A stretch of DNA of 32,262 nucleotides from Saprospiraceae bacterium (GTDB lineage Bacteria; Bacteroidota; Bacteroidia; Chitinophagales; Saprospiraceae): positions 23,187 through 55,448 of the forward strand of contig JAHDCG010000028.1 in the NCBI GenBank assembly GCA_020629965.1, read 5' to 3'. Numbering within the stretch: the stretch's first letter is position 1; every line of letters begins with the position of its first letter. Position numbers and translations under genes: made by a program. Of this stretch, positions 1 to 11,800 are shown piece after piece. Below the pieces are notes generated by a model, which worked only from the letters and a program-made list of their open reading frames with translations, had not been told where the DNA came from and made no database searches.

Positions 1-3000
1 GCATCAAAATCACAGCCGCCGAAAGTGACGTCGGGAATGCAGGCATCCGCATCGTCCGGGTCGTAGTTTGGGTGTGATGTCGGGAAGTCCGCGAAGTAGC
101 CGTCGCCGTCAGAGTCATTGCCGATACAGGCCGCAACGCTTGGATTCGGGTCACAAGGATTGAGCGGGTCGGTAGCATTTTCGGTTTCGTCGGAGTCGCT
201 GATACCGTCGCCGTCAGAGTCCGAGTTCGGGTCGAATTGCCCGACGTCATTACCGTCGTTTACGCCGTCGTTGTCATCGTCCGGGTCGATTTCGTTGATT
301 TCGCCGTCATTGTCAAAGTCACAAGCCGCGAAAGTTGCATCCGGGTCACAACCGTTCAGAGGATCGGTTTCGCCCGCTTCCGGCTGACCGTTGCGATTTA
401 AATCCTCCGCGCCGTCGGTCAGTCCGTCGCCGTCCGTATCGGGGTTTAGCGGGTCGGTCTCGCCGGTGTCTTGATTACCGTTTTGGTCGGCATCTTCGAT
501 ACCGTCCGCAATCAAATCATCGTCCGTATCGCTGTCCAAAGGATTGGTGTCCGTGCCGACGTCGTAAGTTCCGTCGCCGCCGGTTTCGACGTTGTCGCTG
601 ATACCGTCGTTATCCGAGTCGGAGTTCGGGTCGAATTGCCCGACGTCGTCGCCGTCGTTTACTCCGTCGTTGTCGTCGTCCGGGTCGGTTTCGTTGATTT
701 CACCGTCATTATCAAAATCACAAGCGGCAAAAGTCGTCAGCGGGTCACATTGGTCGAGCGGGTCGGTGCTTTGGGCGACTTCCGCGCCGTCGTCGATGCC
801 GTCCGCATCCGAGTCGGAGTTCAGCGGGTCGGTTTCGCCGGCGTCTTGTGTACCGTTTTGGTCGGCGTCTTCCGTACCGTCGGTCAGTCCGTCGCCGTCC
901 GTGTCGGGGTTCAGCGGGTCGGTATCAATGCCGGCATCATAGCTGCCGTCACCGCCCGTTTCGACAATGTCGCTGACGCCGTCGTTGTCCGAGTCGGAGT
1001 TCGGATCGAAAGGTGCCGCATCGTTAACGTCCGTCACACCGTCGCCGTCATCGTCGAGGTCGGTGCCGTTGACCGTGCCGTCATTATCAAAATCACAAAC
1101 ATCGGTCGTAAAATCGGGGACACAGGGGTCGTTATCGTCGGGGTCGAAATTCGGGTCGGTCGGCAGGAAATTTCCGGCGTAGCCGTCGTTGTCGTTGTCT
1201 TCCGCCCCGCAGGCCGGGTTGTCCGAGTTCGGGTCACAGGCATCGAGCGGATTGGTTTCGTTATTTGTCTCGTCAAGATCGGTAATGCCGTCGCCGTCCG
1301 AGTCGGAGTTTGGGTTAAACTGCCCGACGTCGTCGCCGTCATTGACGCCGTCGTTGTCGTCGTCCGGGTCGGTTTCGTTGATTTCCCCGTCATTATCAAA
1401 ATCACAAGCCGCGAAGGTGGCTGTGGGGTCGCAGAGGTCGAGCGGATTGGTTTCTCCGTCATTTTGCATACCGTTTTGGTCGGCATCTTCTTCGCCGTCG
1501 GTCAGTCCGTCGCCGTCCGTATCGGGACTCAGCGGGTCGGTTTCCCCGTCATCCTGTGTGCCGTTTTGGTCGGCGTCTTCCGTGCCGTCGGTAATTAAAT
1601 CGTCGTCGGTGTCGGCGTCCAAAGGATTGGTATCCGTACCTGGATTGTACATACCGTCGCCGCCCGTTTCGACTACATCGGTAATGCCGTCTGCGTCAGA
1701 GTCGGAGTTCGGGTTATAATTTTCCGCATCGTTTGCATCGGAAACGCCGTCGTTGTCGTCGTCGTTATCGTCTGCATTGATGATGCCGTCTGCGTCAAAA
1801 TCGCAGTTGCCGACCGTAAAATCGGGAATACAAGCATCCGCATCGTTCGGGTCGTACAGCGGGTCGGTGTCCGCATAGTCCGGGTAGTAACCGTCGCCGT
1901 CTGCATCGGTTGCGTTGCAGGCAAAAGCATCGGGGTCGGGGTCACAGGGATTGAGCGGGTCGGAGTCTCCGTTTTCGGGATTGTACGTGCCGTCGTCGCC
2001 GGTTTCGTCATTGTCCGTAATGCCGTCGTTATCCGAGTCCGAGTTCGGGTCGAAGTCGTCGGCATCATCGACGTCCGCTACGCCGTCGTTGTCGTCGTCC
2101 GGGTCGTCTGCGTTGATAATACCGTCATCGTCAAAATCACAGGAAGGATAAACAGCGTTCGGGTCGCACAAGGTCAGCGGGTCGCTTTCGCCGAGGTCGA
2201 GTGCGCCGTTTTGGTTGGCATCTTCCGCGCCGTCGGCAATGTCGTCACCGTCCGAATCGGGGTTCAGCGGGTCGGTTTCGCCGGCGTCTTGCGTACCGTT
2301 TTGGTCGGCATCTTCAATGCCGTCCGCGATTAAATCGTCATCGGTATCGGCATCCAAAGGATTGGTATCGGTGCCGGGATTGTACATGCCGTCGCCGCCC
2401 GTCTCGATGTTGTCTGCAATACCGTCAGCGTCCGAGTCGGAGTTCGGGTCATAAGCGTTCACATCGTTGTTATCGTTGACGCCGTCGTTGTCGTCGTCCA
2501 AATCTGCATCATTGACCAAGCCGTCTTCGTCAAAGTCACAGGCACCCGCCGTCACATCCGGCACACAAGGGTCGGAGTCGTCCGGGTCAAAAAGCGGATC
2601 GTCTGCCGTAAAATCGGGAAAGTAACCGTCGCCGTCCGCGTCCGTACCGACACAAGCCGTCGCTTCGCTGTCGGGGTCGCAGGGGTTGAGCGGGTCGCTT
2701 TCCGCGCCGTTGACCTGACCGTCGTGGTTGACATCTTCGTTGCCGTCATTGATTTGGTCGCCGTCCGTATCCGGGTTCAAAGGGTTGGTGTCCGTACCGG
2801 GATTATACATACCGTCGCCGCCCGTTTCCGTATTATCGGCAATGCCGTCGTTATCCGAGTCGGAGTTCGGGTCAAAATCATCGACGTCGTTGACATCGTT
2901 CACGCCGTCGTTATCATCGTCGGGGTCGTCGCCGTTGGCAATGCCGTCTCCGTCAAAATCACAAGCGGGAAACAGCAAACTCGGGTCGCATTGGTCTAAA

Positions 3001-5606
3001 GGGTCGGACTCGTCATTATCGACCTGCCCGTTGTTATTGGTATCTTCATCGCCGTCGGCAATGTTGTCGTCGTCACTGTCGGGGTCGGTGGGATTGGTTT
3101 CGCCGGCGTCCTGCACACCGTTTCGGTCGGCATCTTCCGTGCCGTCGGCAATGCCGTCATTGTCCGTATCCGAGTTTAAGGGGTCGGTATCCGTGCCTGC
3201 GTCGTAACTGCCGTCACCGCCCGTTTCCGTATTGTCGGTAATGCCGTCATTGTCGGAATCCGAATTCGGATTAAAAACACCTACATCGTCACCGTCATCG
3301 ACACCGTCGTTGTCGTCGTCGGGGTCTAAGTTATTCGGAATGCCGTCGCCGTCAAAATCGCAGCTCGCGGCAGTATCGACCGGGTCGCAGAAGTCCAAAG
3401 GATTGCTTTCGCCCTCTTCGATAATACCGTTGCGATTGAGGTCTTCGTTACCGTCCGCGATGCCGTCGCTGTCACTGTCGGAACTCAAAGGGTCGGTTTC
3501 TCCGGGGTTTTGCTCGCCGTTGACATTGGTATCTTCAATGCCGTCGGAAATTAAATCGTTGTCCGTATCGGCATCCAAGGGATTGGTATCGGTACCGGGA
3601 TTGTACTGACCGTCGCCGCCCGTCTCGACTATGTCGGTAATGCCGTCGTTATCGTTATCGGTGTGCGGGTCGAAATCGTCGCTATCCAAAGCGTCGCTAA
3701 CGCCGTCATTATCGTCGTCGGGGTCGTTGCCGTTAACCATGCCGTCTTCGTCAAAATCACAGGCACCGACCGTAAAGTCCGGCACACAAGGGTCGGCATC
3801 GTTGGGGTCGAACTGCGGGTGGGTATTCGGGTAATCGGAAAAATAACCGTCGTTGTCGGCGTCCGTGCCGTCACAGGCATTCACCGCAGGGTCGGGGTCG
3901 CAGGGGTTTAGAGGGTCGCTGTCCGAGTTGGGATGGTACTGACCGTCGCCGCCGGTTTCGTCGTTATCGGCGATACCGTCGCCGTCCGAGTCAGAGTTCG
4001 GATTAAAGGGATTCACATCGTCCTCATCATCTACGCCGTCGTTATCGTCGTCGGGGTCGTTGTTGTTGATGATGCCGTCTTCGTCAAAATCACAACCGGC
4101 AAATACCGCATTCGGGCTGCATATATCCAAAGGGTCGCTCTCATCGGCATCGACGGCGCCGTTTTGATTGGAGTCTTCCGCGCCGTCGATGACGTTATCA
4201 CCGTCGCTGTCGCTGTCCAAAGGGTCAGTTTCGCCGGAGTCTTGTGTGCCGTTTTGATTCGCGTCTTCGACACCGTCCGAGATTTGGTCGTTATCGGTGT
4301 CATTGTCTAAAGGGTTGGTATCCGTGCCGACGTTGTACATTCCGTCGTTGCCCGTTTCGATATTGTCGGAAATGCCGTCGTTGTCGGAGTCGGAGTTCGG
4401 GTCGTAAGCATCCGCGTCGTTGATATCGTTGACGCCGTCGTTATCGTCGTCGGGGTCGTTGCTGTTGATGATGCCGTCTTCGTCAAAATCGCAAGTGCCC
4501 GCCGCCGGATTCGGCACACAAGCATCGTTATCATCGGGGTCGAAAGTCGGGTCGGCGGCATCGACATTGACAAAAAAACCGTCGCCGTCCTCATCGCCGC
4601 CCGCACAGGCAGGACTCGCCGGGTCGGGGTCGCAGGGGTCTAAAGGGTCGCTGTCCGTACCGGGATTGAAGACGCCGTCGCCGCCGGTTTCGTTGTTGTC
4701 ACTAATGCCGTCGTTATCGCTGTCGCTGTCGGGGTCGAAATCATCTACGTCGTCGTCGTCCCCGACGCCGTCGTTATCGTCGTCGGGGTCGTCGGCGTTG
4801 ACAATGCCGTCTTCGTCAAAATCACAGGCGGGACCGGTTGCATCGGGGTCGCAGGGATTCAAAGGGTCGGACTCTCCTGCATCGTTTTGACCGTTAAAAT
4901 TTATATCCTCTTCGCCGTCTTCGAGCAAATCGCCGTCCGTATTCGCATTGTTGAGGTCGGTTTCCGTGCCTTCATCCCATACGCCGTTGCCGTTGGAGTC
5001 TTCGAGGCTGTTGGGAATGCCGTCCAGGTCATTGTCCGTACAGTCGGCAGATAAAGTGTCGATGTTGAATTGATAAGTGTACAGAACACCCGCGCCGAGG
5101 TCGAGGGCGTTGATGTCGTTACCGCCGTTAATGTTGGCTTCGTTGCTGTCCGAGTCGGAAATGGGGTCGGTATCGTTATTCACCAAGGATACAATACCGT
5201 CGCACCCGCTCGAACGGCGGAAAGAAAAAAGCGGTGTCGCTACGCCCGCCGTATAAGGAATCGGCGGTTGGTCAGAGTTCATTTGAAAGAAATAGTAAGT
5301 CGCGTCGGGATTTTCCTGAATGTTGGAAATGCTGCCGTTCGGCGTCCAGCCTCCGTTGACGGCGGTAAAATTATCGTAGGAAAAATCCTGCTCCGTGACG
5401 ATGGTCAACTGCGCCGGGGTCGAGGTAATGATGAAGCTGCTCGGGGATTGGTTTTCGTCCAGAGTTACCGAAACGAGATAGGTTTCGCCGTCTTCCTGTA
5501 GGGCGATTTTGGTATATAGTTGCCCGAACGCGGGACTGAGACCAAAAAGCAGGAAAAGCAAAAGTCCTCCGAGTCGTTTTTTATAATGAGTAATAACGGT
5601 AGTCAT
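1..5606 (-). CDS. Giant secreted TSP3-repeat protein with cohesin-like N-terminus (3' end outside window)
   Basis: The frame opens at the ATG at 5606 and stays open to the left edge, giving 1868 codons with no stop seen. Residues 1-29 form a signal peptide (basic MTTVITHYKKR, then a leucine-rich core, ending AFGQ). Residues about 30-172 are a beta-rich domain also found in the two neighbouring secreted proteins, with the shared pattern G..TPLFSF....GC.G...L...DTDP and N.NGGN. From about residue 188 to the edge the protein is almost entirely thrombospondin type 3 repeats (DxDxDGxxD), a calcium-binding rod in known proteins. They are organised in longer units beginning CDFD and ending in ETGGDG, DPLNPCDP or GETDPL blocks. 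The likely role is an extended calcium-stiffened surface or secreted stalk. No catalytic domain is seen. Any sorting domain would lie beyond the window, so export by T9SS is inferred from the neighbours. The start is supported by the signal peptide and an A-rich upstream leader. Confidence 0.9.
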   Translation of the reverse strand, partial: MTTVITHYKKRLGGLLLFLLFGLSPAFGQLYTKIALQEDGETYLVSVTLDENQSPSSFIITSTPAQLTIVTEQDFSYDNFTAVNGGWTPNGSISNIQENPDATYYFFQMNSDQPPIPYTAGVATPLFSFRRSSGCDGIVSLVNNDTDPISDSDSNEANINGGNDINALDLGAGVLYTYQFNIDTLSADCTDNDLDGIPNSLEDSNGNGVWDEGTETDLNNANTDGDLLEDGEEDINFNGQNDAGESDPLNPCDPDATGPACDFDEDGIVNADDPDDDNDGVGDDDDVDDFDPDSDSDNDGISDNNETGGDGVFNPGTDSDPLDPCDPDPASPACAGGDEDGDGFFVNVDAADPTFDPDDNDACVPNPAAGTCDFDEDGIINSNDPDDDNDGVNDINDADAYDPNSDSDNDGISDNIETGNDGMYNVGTDTNPLDNDTDNDQISDGVEDANQNGTQDSGETDPLDSDSDGDNVIDGAEDSNQNGAVDADESDPLDICSPNAVFAGCDFDEDGIINNNDPDDDNDGVDDEDDVNPFNPNSDSDGDGIADNDETGGDGQYHPNSDSDPLNPCDPDPAVNACDGTDADNDGYFSDYPNTHPQFDPNDADPCVPDFTVGACDFDEDGMVNGNDPDDDNDGVSDALDSDDFDPHTDNDNDGITDIVETGGDGQYNPGTDTNPLDADTDNDLISDGIEDTNVNGEQNPGETDPLSSDSDSDGIADGNEDLNRNGIIEEGESNPLDFCDPVDTAASCDFDGDGIPNNLDPDDDNDGVDDGDDVGVFNPNSDSDNDGITDNTETGGDGSYDAGTDTDPLNSDTDNDGIADGTEDADRNGVQDAGETNPTDPDSDDDNIADGDEDTNNNGQVDNDESDPLDQCDPSLLFPACDFDGDGIANGDDPDDDNDGVNDVNDVDDFDPNSDSDNDGIADNTETGGDGMYNPGTDTNPLNPDTDGDQINDGNEDVNHDGQVNGAESDPLNPCDPDSEATACVGTDADGDGYFPDFTADDPLFDPDDSDPCVPDVTAGACDFDEDGLVNDADLDDDNDGVNDNNDVNAYDPNSDSDADGIADNIETGGDGMYNPGTDTNPLDADTDDDLIADGIEDADQNGTQDAGETDPLNPDSDGDDIADGAEDANQNGALDLGESDPLTLCDPNAVYPSCDFDDDGIINADDPDDDNDGVADVDDADDFDPNSDSDNDGITDNDETGDDGTYNPENGDSDPLNPCDPDPDAFACNATDADGDGYYPDYADTDPLYDPNDADACIPDFTVGNCDFDADGIINADDNDDDNDGVSDANDAENYNPNSDSDADGITDVVETGGDGMYNPGTDTNPLDADTDDDLITDGTEDADQNGTQDDGETDPLSPDTDGDGLTDGEEDADQNGMQNDGETNPLDLCDPTATFAACDFDNDGEINETDPDDDNDGVNDGDDVGQFNPNSDSDGDGITDLDETNNETNPLDACDPNSDNPACGAEDNDNDGYAGNFLPTDPNFDPDDNDPCVPDFTTDVCDFDNDGTVNGTDLDDDGDGVTDVNDAAPFDPNSDSDNDGVSDIVETGGDGSYDAGIDTDPLNPDTDGDGLTDGTEDADQNGTQDAGETDPLNSDSDADGIDDGAEVAQSTDPLDQCDPLTTFAACDFDNDGEINETDPDDDNDGVNDGDDVGQFDPNSDSDNDGISDNVETGGDGTYDVGTDTNPLDSDTDDDLIADGIEDADQNGNQDTGETDPLNPDTDGDGLTDGAEDLNRNGQPEAGETDPLNGCDPDATFAACDFDNDGEINEIDPDDDNDGVNDGNDVGQFDPNSDSDGDGISDSDETENATDPLNPCDPNPSVAACIGNDSDGDGYFADFPTSHPNYDPDDADACIPDVTFGGCDFD
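5..5060 (-). repeat. Higher-order TSP3 repeat array within the giant gene
   Basis: The TSP3 motifs are not a simple tandem. A CDFD landmark (TCAAAATCACA or a close variant on the plus strand) recurs 14 times, near positions 4, 316, 711, 1088, 1395, 1795, 2129, 2530, 2953, 3352, 3750, 4085, 4485 and 4815. Spacing varies: about 307-335 bp in short units and 377-423 bp in long ones. Long units add an ETGGDGxYNxGTDTNPLD segment or a GYFxDF...FDPDDxDxCVPD segment. All copies checked are in the same reading frame. The array is a likely source of expansion, contraction and assembly error. Confidence 0.85.
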
Positions 5607-5735
5607 TTTTTGTTTTTTTTGTCCGACGAGAAAGAGAGACGAACTGTTTTTTTGTTGTTGTAGGAATGCTGAAAAAGAGGGGAATTTCTTCAATCGGTAA
5701 AAGAGAAAAAAAAGGGGGGTAAAAAGTCCTACAAC

Positions 5736-5764
5736 AAATCCGACCGACCTTTTCGGTCGGATTT
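5736..5764 (-). terminator. Perfect 12-bp hairpin, candidate terminator
   Basis: AAATCCGACCGA (5736-5747) and TCGGTCGGATTT (5753-5764) form a perfect 12-bp stem with a 5-nt loop. It lies in the 251-bp gap downstream of the 1999-aa gene and upstream of the TSP3 gene. On the minus strand a short T-rich stretch follows about 10 nt later, so it fits intrinsic termination of the 1999-aa transcript. A 5'-leader element of the next gene is the alternative. Confidence 0.55.
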
Positions 5765-5798
5765 ATTGCAGGTTTGAGATGAAAGTTATGGTATAATT

Positions 5799-5841
5799 GC
5801 CGGCTCGCCGCTCTACTTATCAAAGCGAGCGGCGAGCCGGC
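5799..5841 (-). terminator. Perfect 15-bp GC-rich hairpin just after the 1999-aa gene
   Basis: GCCGGCTCGCCGCTC (5799-5813) pairs exactly with GAGCGGCGAGCCGGC (5827-5841) around a 13-nt loop. It begins 17 nt past the stop codon of the 1999-aa gene. There is no real U-run after it, so it could be an mRNA 3'-end stabiliser or a first-stage terminator followed by the hairpin at 5736-5764. Confidence 0.55.
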
Positions 5842-5857
5842 AGGGCAAGCGATACCG

Positions 5858-8800
5858 CTACGGTAATTGCTGATTTATGGCAAAATTCGTCAGGATATTC
5901 ACGTTGCCCGGGTAGGAGTAGATAACCTCGAAGAGCATCGACCCCTGTTCGTTACCCGGTCCCTGATAAATCGAACGACCGTCCAAATCCATATCCGAAG
6001 TCTTGTAGCCCGCGGAGATGAAGTTGGCTAAATTGGACGGGTTTTGCGCATCTAAAAGCACCTGTGAAAAGAGGATGAGATTGTCATTATTCGGTCCCGA
6101 ATAAATCGTTCTTCCGTCGGAGTTCAAATCCCCCATCCACATATAGCGATCGGTGCTGTCTTGGGTGACGTACATCGGGAAAGCACCGAGTGCGGTGTAA
6201 GAGGTATCCGTAAAGTCGAACTCGGTGACAATCGGCGACATTACACCCGCGTCGTTGCTCATTACGCCCAGGTGGTTACGGTGACGTACACTGACGTAAT
6301 ATTCACCCGCTTGGGTGCTGTCGAATTCCAGCAAACTGACCCCGTCCGTGTCCACGATATCACCGTCGCGCTGCACGAGGGCGGAGCGGGTAGCGATGAT
6401 ACTGTCGAGGCTGAGATTGCTGCGTAATTCTACGAAGACCCAATCCACAATAGCATTTTCGCCCGTGACGCCTAACACCGCCGTGCTGTCCGTAATCGTT
6501 TCACCGCCGCCTTCGCCGACGTGGGGAAAGAGTGCTTCCCCCGTAAACAAATCGGTCATGGAAGAGTACGGCTCCGTCAAAGGAATCAAGCCCTGCGCAC
6601 GCAAATCATCGCGCATCAAACCGTCGTTGGTGCCGCGCATGGCGCCCTGCAATTTGACCGTCAGGTCTAAGACCACACCCACACAAGCGGGGCTGATAAT
6701 CGGGTCACAGGGATCGAGCGGGTCACCGTCGTAGCTGTCATCCGTATCGGTTTCCTCTTCGTTGTCGATGGTATCGTCATCCGCATCTTCTTCACCGTCC
6801 GGAATGCCGTCGTTATCGGTGTCGGTGTCGAATTGGTAAACGTAATCGTCCGGGTCGTTAGAAGTACTGATGTAGATTTCCGTCAAATCGGAAAGACCGT
6901 CGTTATCGTCATCCAAATCCGTATCGTTGTCCAAACCGTCCAAATCAAAATCACAGTGACCCAGAGTATCTTGTGACAAAGTCAACAGTGCTTGGTCAGA
7001 CATAACGGTACAGGTAGAGGTGGTCGCAAGCAGGCGGTAGCTGTAATTATTCAGCAAACCTACGCTGTCGATATAAAGGTTATTGGTGGTAGCGCCGGTG
7101 TACAAAGCGTTGTTACTCAGGTCAGTCCAAGTCGAGCTGCCCTCCGGCAATACCTGCCATTGCAAATCCAAAGTACCCGAACCGCCGTTTACGACCGCTA
7201 CGTTGAAAGTGGCGTCGATGTTGGAACATACATCCTGATCGGACAAAGAAGACAGGGTAATCGGCCCTTCTACCGTCAGTTTTGCCGCTGCCGAAGGAAC
7301 GCCGACACAGTTATCGGAACCCAAAACCGCACGGTAGCGATAACCGCCGAGACCCGCTACGTCACTGATATTCAGCGTAGCCGCGTCGGTACCGGAATAG
7401 GGCGATGCGTCGGGTACGGTCGTCCAGGTGATACCGTTGTTGGTACTGAACTCCCAAGTCCAATCCGTACCGCCGCCGCTGCCGTTGGTGCCGGCTGCCG
7501 TGAATGTCGCGCCGTCACCCGAACAAACTATGACGTCTTCGGGGTCGGTGGTGATTGCCAAGGGGCCTTCTACATTTAAAAGTGCCGGGTCGGAAATGAC
7601 CGTACCGCAACTACCGACGGTCATGACCGCACGGAATAAGTAGTCGTCGTAGCCGAGTACATCGTCGATAGACAAGGTGTCCGTCGTGACACCGTTGACG
7701 TTGGTTACGTTAGTCAAATCAGTCCAGGTCGAACCGTTATCCGTAGATTGTTGCCATTGATACTCGATGTTGCCTTCGCCGGGGTTGCTGACTTGTACAT
7801 CGAAAGTAACCCCCAAACCGGAGCAGGAAACAACATCGTCGGGCTGACCGTCAACGTCGAAGCTGACCGGACCTTCCACGGTCAGTCGGGCACTATTGGA
7901 GAATACCGGGTCACACACACTCGATTGAGTCGCCAAGCGATAGTAACGACCGCTCAAACCGGTCAGGTCATTGATAGTCAAAGTAGTAGTAGTCACATCC
8001 GAGTAAACCGCGCCGTCGGACAAATCCGCAAAGTTGATATTATCGGAGCTGACCTGCCATTGATAGGTCATGGTACCCGCCGCACCTGCCGTAATTTCGG
8101 GAGCGGAAGTGAATGTCGCACCGTCGGTAAAACAAGTTGTCAAATCTACGGGATGCGCATCGTTGGCATAAGTAATCGGGCCTTCTACGGTCAGATTGGC
8201 TACGCCGGAAATTTCTTGCGAACAAGCACCCGACTGAACGACATCGCGGAACAATAAACCGTTGAGACCGGCTACGTTGGTGATGCTCATGTTGTCGGTA
8301 GTCACACCGTTGTAGGTAGTGTTATTGACCAAATCGAACCAATCGGTGCCGTTGGTACTGAATTGCCATTGGTGCGTAATCGTACCCGCACCCGGGTTAG
8401 TCGTCGTTACGGAGAAGCTCGTTCCGTCTCCCGCACAAACCGTCTGTGCCGGAATGGTCTCACTGACTCCGATTTCACCTTCTACGACCAAGAGAGAGCT
8501 GTTGGTGTACAAGGTATCACACAAGGTCGGCACGACACGCAAGCGGTAGTAGTTGCCGTTAAATGCGGTCGGAATGTCGTAAATGGTGATACTCGTAGAG
8601 GTGGTATTCAGATAATTGACGCCGTCGTCGGTCAAATCAGTCCAGGTCACTCCCTCATCGACGGATACCTGCCATTGCTTTTCGGCGGCAGCTTCACTGA
8701 CGGTTACGGAATACAATTCCAAGTCATCCGCACAGGCGATGCGTTGGGCATCCAGATTTGAAACCGATACTTCGGGCGTCACGGTCAGTTGTGCCGAGGG

Positions 8801-11800
8801 CGATGCCGTTGCCGCACATTCGCCGGTAAAGACCTGCGCACGGAAGTAATAACCGTCCAGACCGGCCACGTTACTGATACTCAAAGTGTCGGTGTTGTTG
8901 CCGTTAAATACTTCGTTATTGGGTACGTCCGTCCAGTTCACTTCGTCGGTCGAGTACTCCCAAATGTAATCTAAAGTACCGCTGTTTTCGAGGGTTACGC
9001 CTACGTTGAAAATAACCGAATTGCCCGCACATTGTGCGGCATCGACCGGCAAACTCGGATCGATGGTAACGGGACCTTCTTCAAATAAGACCGCCGGCAA
9101 AGATGCGATTTCCAAACATTCGCCGGTTTCGGCGGTCAGGCGGTACTGCGTCAGGTCGCGGTCGGTCACGTCACTGACGTTCAGAACAGTCGCGGTAAAA
9201 TCCGAGTAGATGCCGCCGTGGGTAGTCGCCGTGATGTCTGTCCAGTTCACGCCGTTGTCTTCGCTGTATTGCCACAGGTAAGTCAGAGTACCCGCCCCTG
9301 CATTGGAAACCGCAGCAGAAAACGACGCTGTTTCTCCGGTACACGCACTAAAGTCTTCGGGGTCTGCGCTGACGGCAATCGGACCTTCCGTCACTAAAGT
9401 TACCGTTGCGGACTCATCGACGTTACATTCCGCCGTTTGGAAAGTCACGCGGTAATCATTGCCGTTGAGACCGTTGACATCCGCGATAATCAAAGTATTG
9501 GTTTGTACACCGCCGTAGGTCGGACCGTTGTTCAAATCGACCCAAGCCGTACCGGTGTAGTATTGCCAGCGGTATTCGACGGTACCCGAGCCGGGGTTAT
9601 CGACCGCAATCGAAAATTGTGCGGAATTGCCCGCACATTCGGTGACATCGACGGGTTGCGCACTGACGGTCAAAGGACCTTCTACGCGCAGCACCGCTTC
9701 TTCGCTCGCCGTATCTTCACATTCGGAAGTCTGCGCCAAAACCCGGTATTGATAATTGTCCATAGTCGCCGTAGTCGTCGCTACGTTGAGTGTCTGCGTC
9801 GTTGCGCCGCTGTAAGGAGCCGTGTCGGTCAGGTCTGACCAAGTCGCGCCGTTATCGGTACTGAGTTGCCATTGATAAGCCAAAGTGCCTTGTGCGATAA
9901 ACGCTTCGGCGGTAAATGAGGTCGCGTTACCCGCACACAGCTCTGTGTCGTCGGGGTTGGCGGTAAAGTCAATCGGGCCGTACACGTCGAGTACGGCGGG
10001 CCCCTGAACGGTCTGCGTACATTCGTCGGTACTGATGAGGACTTGGTATTGAAAACCGTCTAAACCCGTGACATCGTCGATACTCAAACTGCTGCTGAAG
10101 ACGCCGTTGTAATTGGTGTCGTTGGCGAGGTCGGAGAAAGAAGTACCGCTGTCGGTACTGATTTGCCAGATGTAGTTAACGGCATCCGCGCCGTCGTTTC
10201 CGGGGTTATCGACTTCTACGAAAAACAAAGCACCCGCGCCCGCACATTGCGAAGCGTCGGCAATCGGAGTAGTAACGGTCAACGGGCCGGTCACGGTCAG
10301 CAGTGCCTCGTCGGTGTAAGTTTCCGTACAGTAGTTACTGCTTACTTCCATGCGGTAGAGGTTTCCGTTGAGACCCGCCACCGAAGAAATATCGAGGTTT
10401 AAAGTCGTCACGCCGTTGTAAGGCGCAGCATCGGTCAGGTCTGTCCAGGTCGCACCGTCATCGGTACTGATTTGCCATTGCAGGTTCATGCTTCCCGTGC
10501 CGGTATTTTCCGCAAATGCGGTAAAAGTATGGCTGTCCGTGCCGCACAAAGCAACATCCATGGGGCTTGTGCCGATAGACAAAGGCCCGTCCACACTCAA
10601 GGTCGCCTGACGACTGGTTTCAAAAACACAAGCCTCCGTACCGATTAAACACTGAAACCGGTAGTCGTGTAAGCCCGTCACATCGTCGATGACCAATGTG
10701 GCGGTATTGATACCGCTGTAATTCGTTCCGTCCAAAACGTTGAAGTAATTGACCCCGCCGTCATTGGAGTATTGCCATTGATAAGTTAAAACGCCCTCAC
10801 CGTCATTGGCCGCGGTTGCGGTAAAAGAAGTGCCCGAACCGCCGCATTGTTCGACATCTGCCGGCAGCGAAGTATCGGTAAAGTAAATATCGCCTTCTAC
10901 GGTGATTAGTGCGCCGCCCGTGATGCTGTCTGCCGCGATTTCACAACCCGAGTCATCGAGAATAGTGACGATGCTGTAATGGGTCGTTGCTGCGGGAGAA
11001 ACCGTAATCGGGTCGCCGCTGACATAATCTTCGACTACGATATTATTCGTGCCGTCGGTGTACGTTACGTCGTAAGGCGACCATCCGCCCTGAATATCGA
11101 TGTATAAATCGACGGACTCCGCTTCGCAAATTGCGATAGAGTCACCCATGACCGCCGTTTCGACATGTATCGGGTCACAAACATCACAGAGGTCGGAAGC
11201 ATCGCCTGCGTCGAAGACGCCGTTACCGTTCGTATCTTCAAAGGCATCCGGAATACCGTCCATATCGCAATCCGCGCAAGACCAGGCTTCGAGGTTGTAA
11301 TTATCTACCCAGTTGACGAAAGAATTGGGCGAGGTGCCGAAGTCGATAACCGCAAACTCGTTACCGGGGTTGTTGTCGGCCGAGTTATTCGGTACGTTGA
11401 AAGGGTCGTTGTAATTGTCAATAATTGAAAGGTCTTCAAAACAACCGTTGACCGACTCGAAAGTAAAGAGTAAGGTCTCGATGCTGTCGGTGTAATCCAT
11501 GTTGGCGGGGTTACTGATACCGACGGAGTAGTAGTTGAAACCGGGTGCTTCGTCGGGTGAATGCACGAAGGTCGGATTGGAATTCCAGATACCCGTCACG
11601 CTGGTAATGTTGTGCAGGGAGTCGGTGTTCGTGATTTTGAGAGTGACCTGCGCTCCCGTAGCGGTTTGGGTAGAGGCGGTGGGCACATAACCGTTGGCGG
11701 GCATGGCGTAAATTCCCCACTGTGTGCCGCTCTCCATGAGTTGCACTTTGAATTTGAAACCCGGCGAAGATGCCGTTTGCGCCGATGCCGACATACCGCC

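Noticed and set aside
471-1598. A 375-codon plus-strand open frame, and several similar ones across 1-5000
   Set aside because: It is antisense to the TSP3 array. The repeated GTC/GAC codon pattern removes stops on the other strand, and the translation is a low-complexity Val/Arg/Gly repeat.
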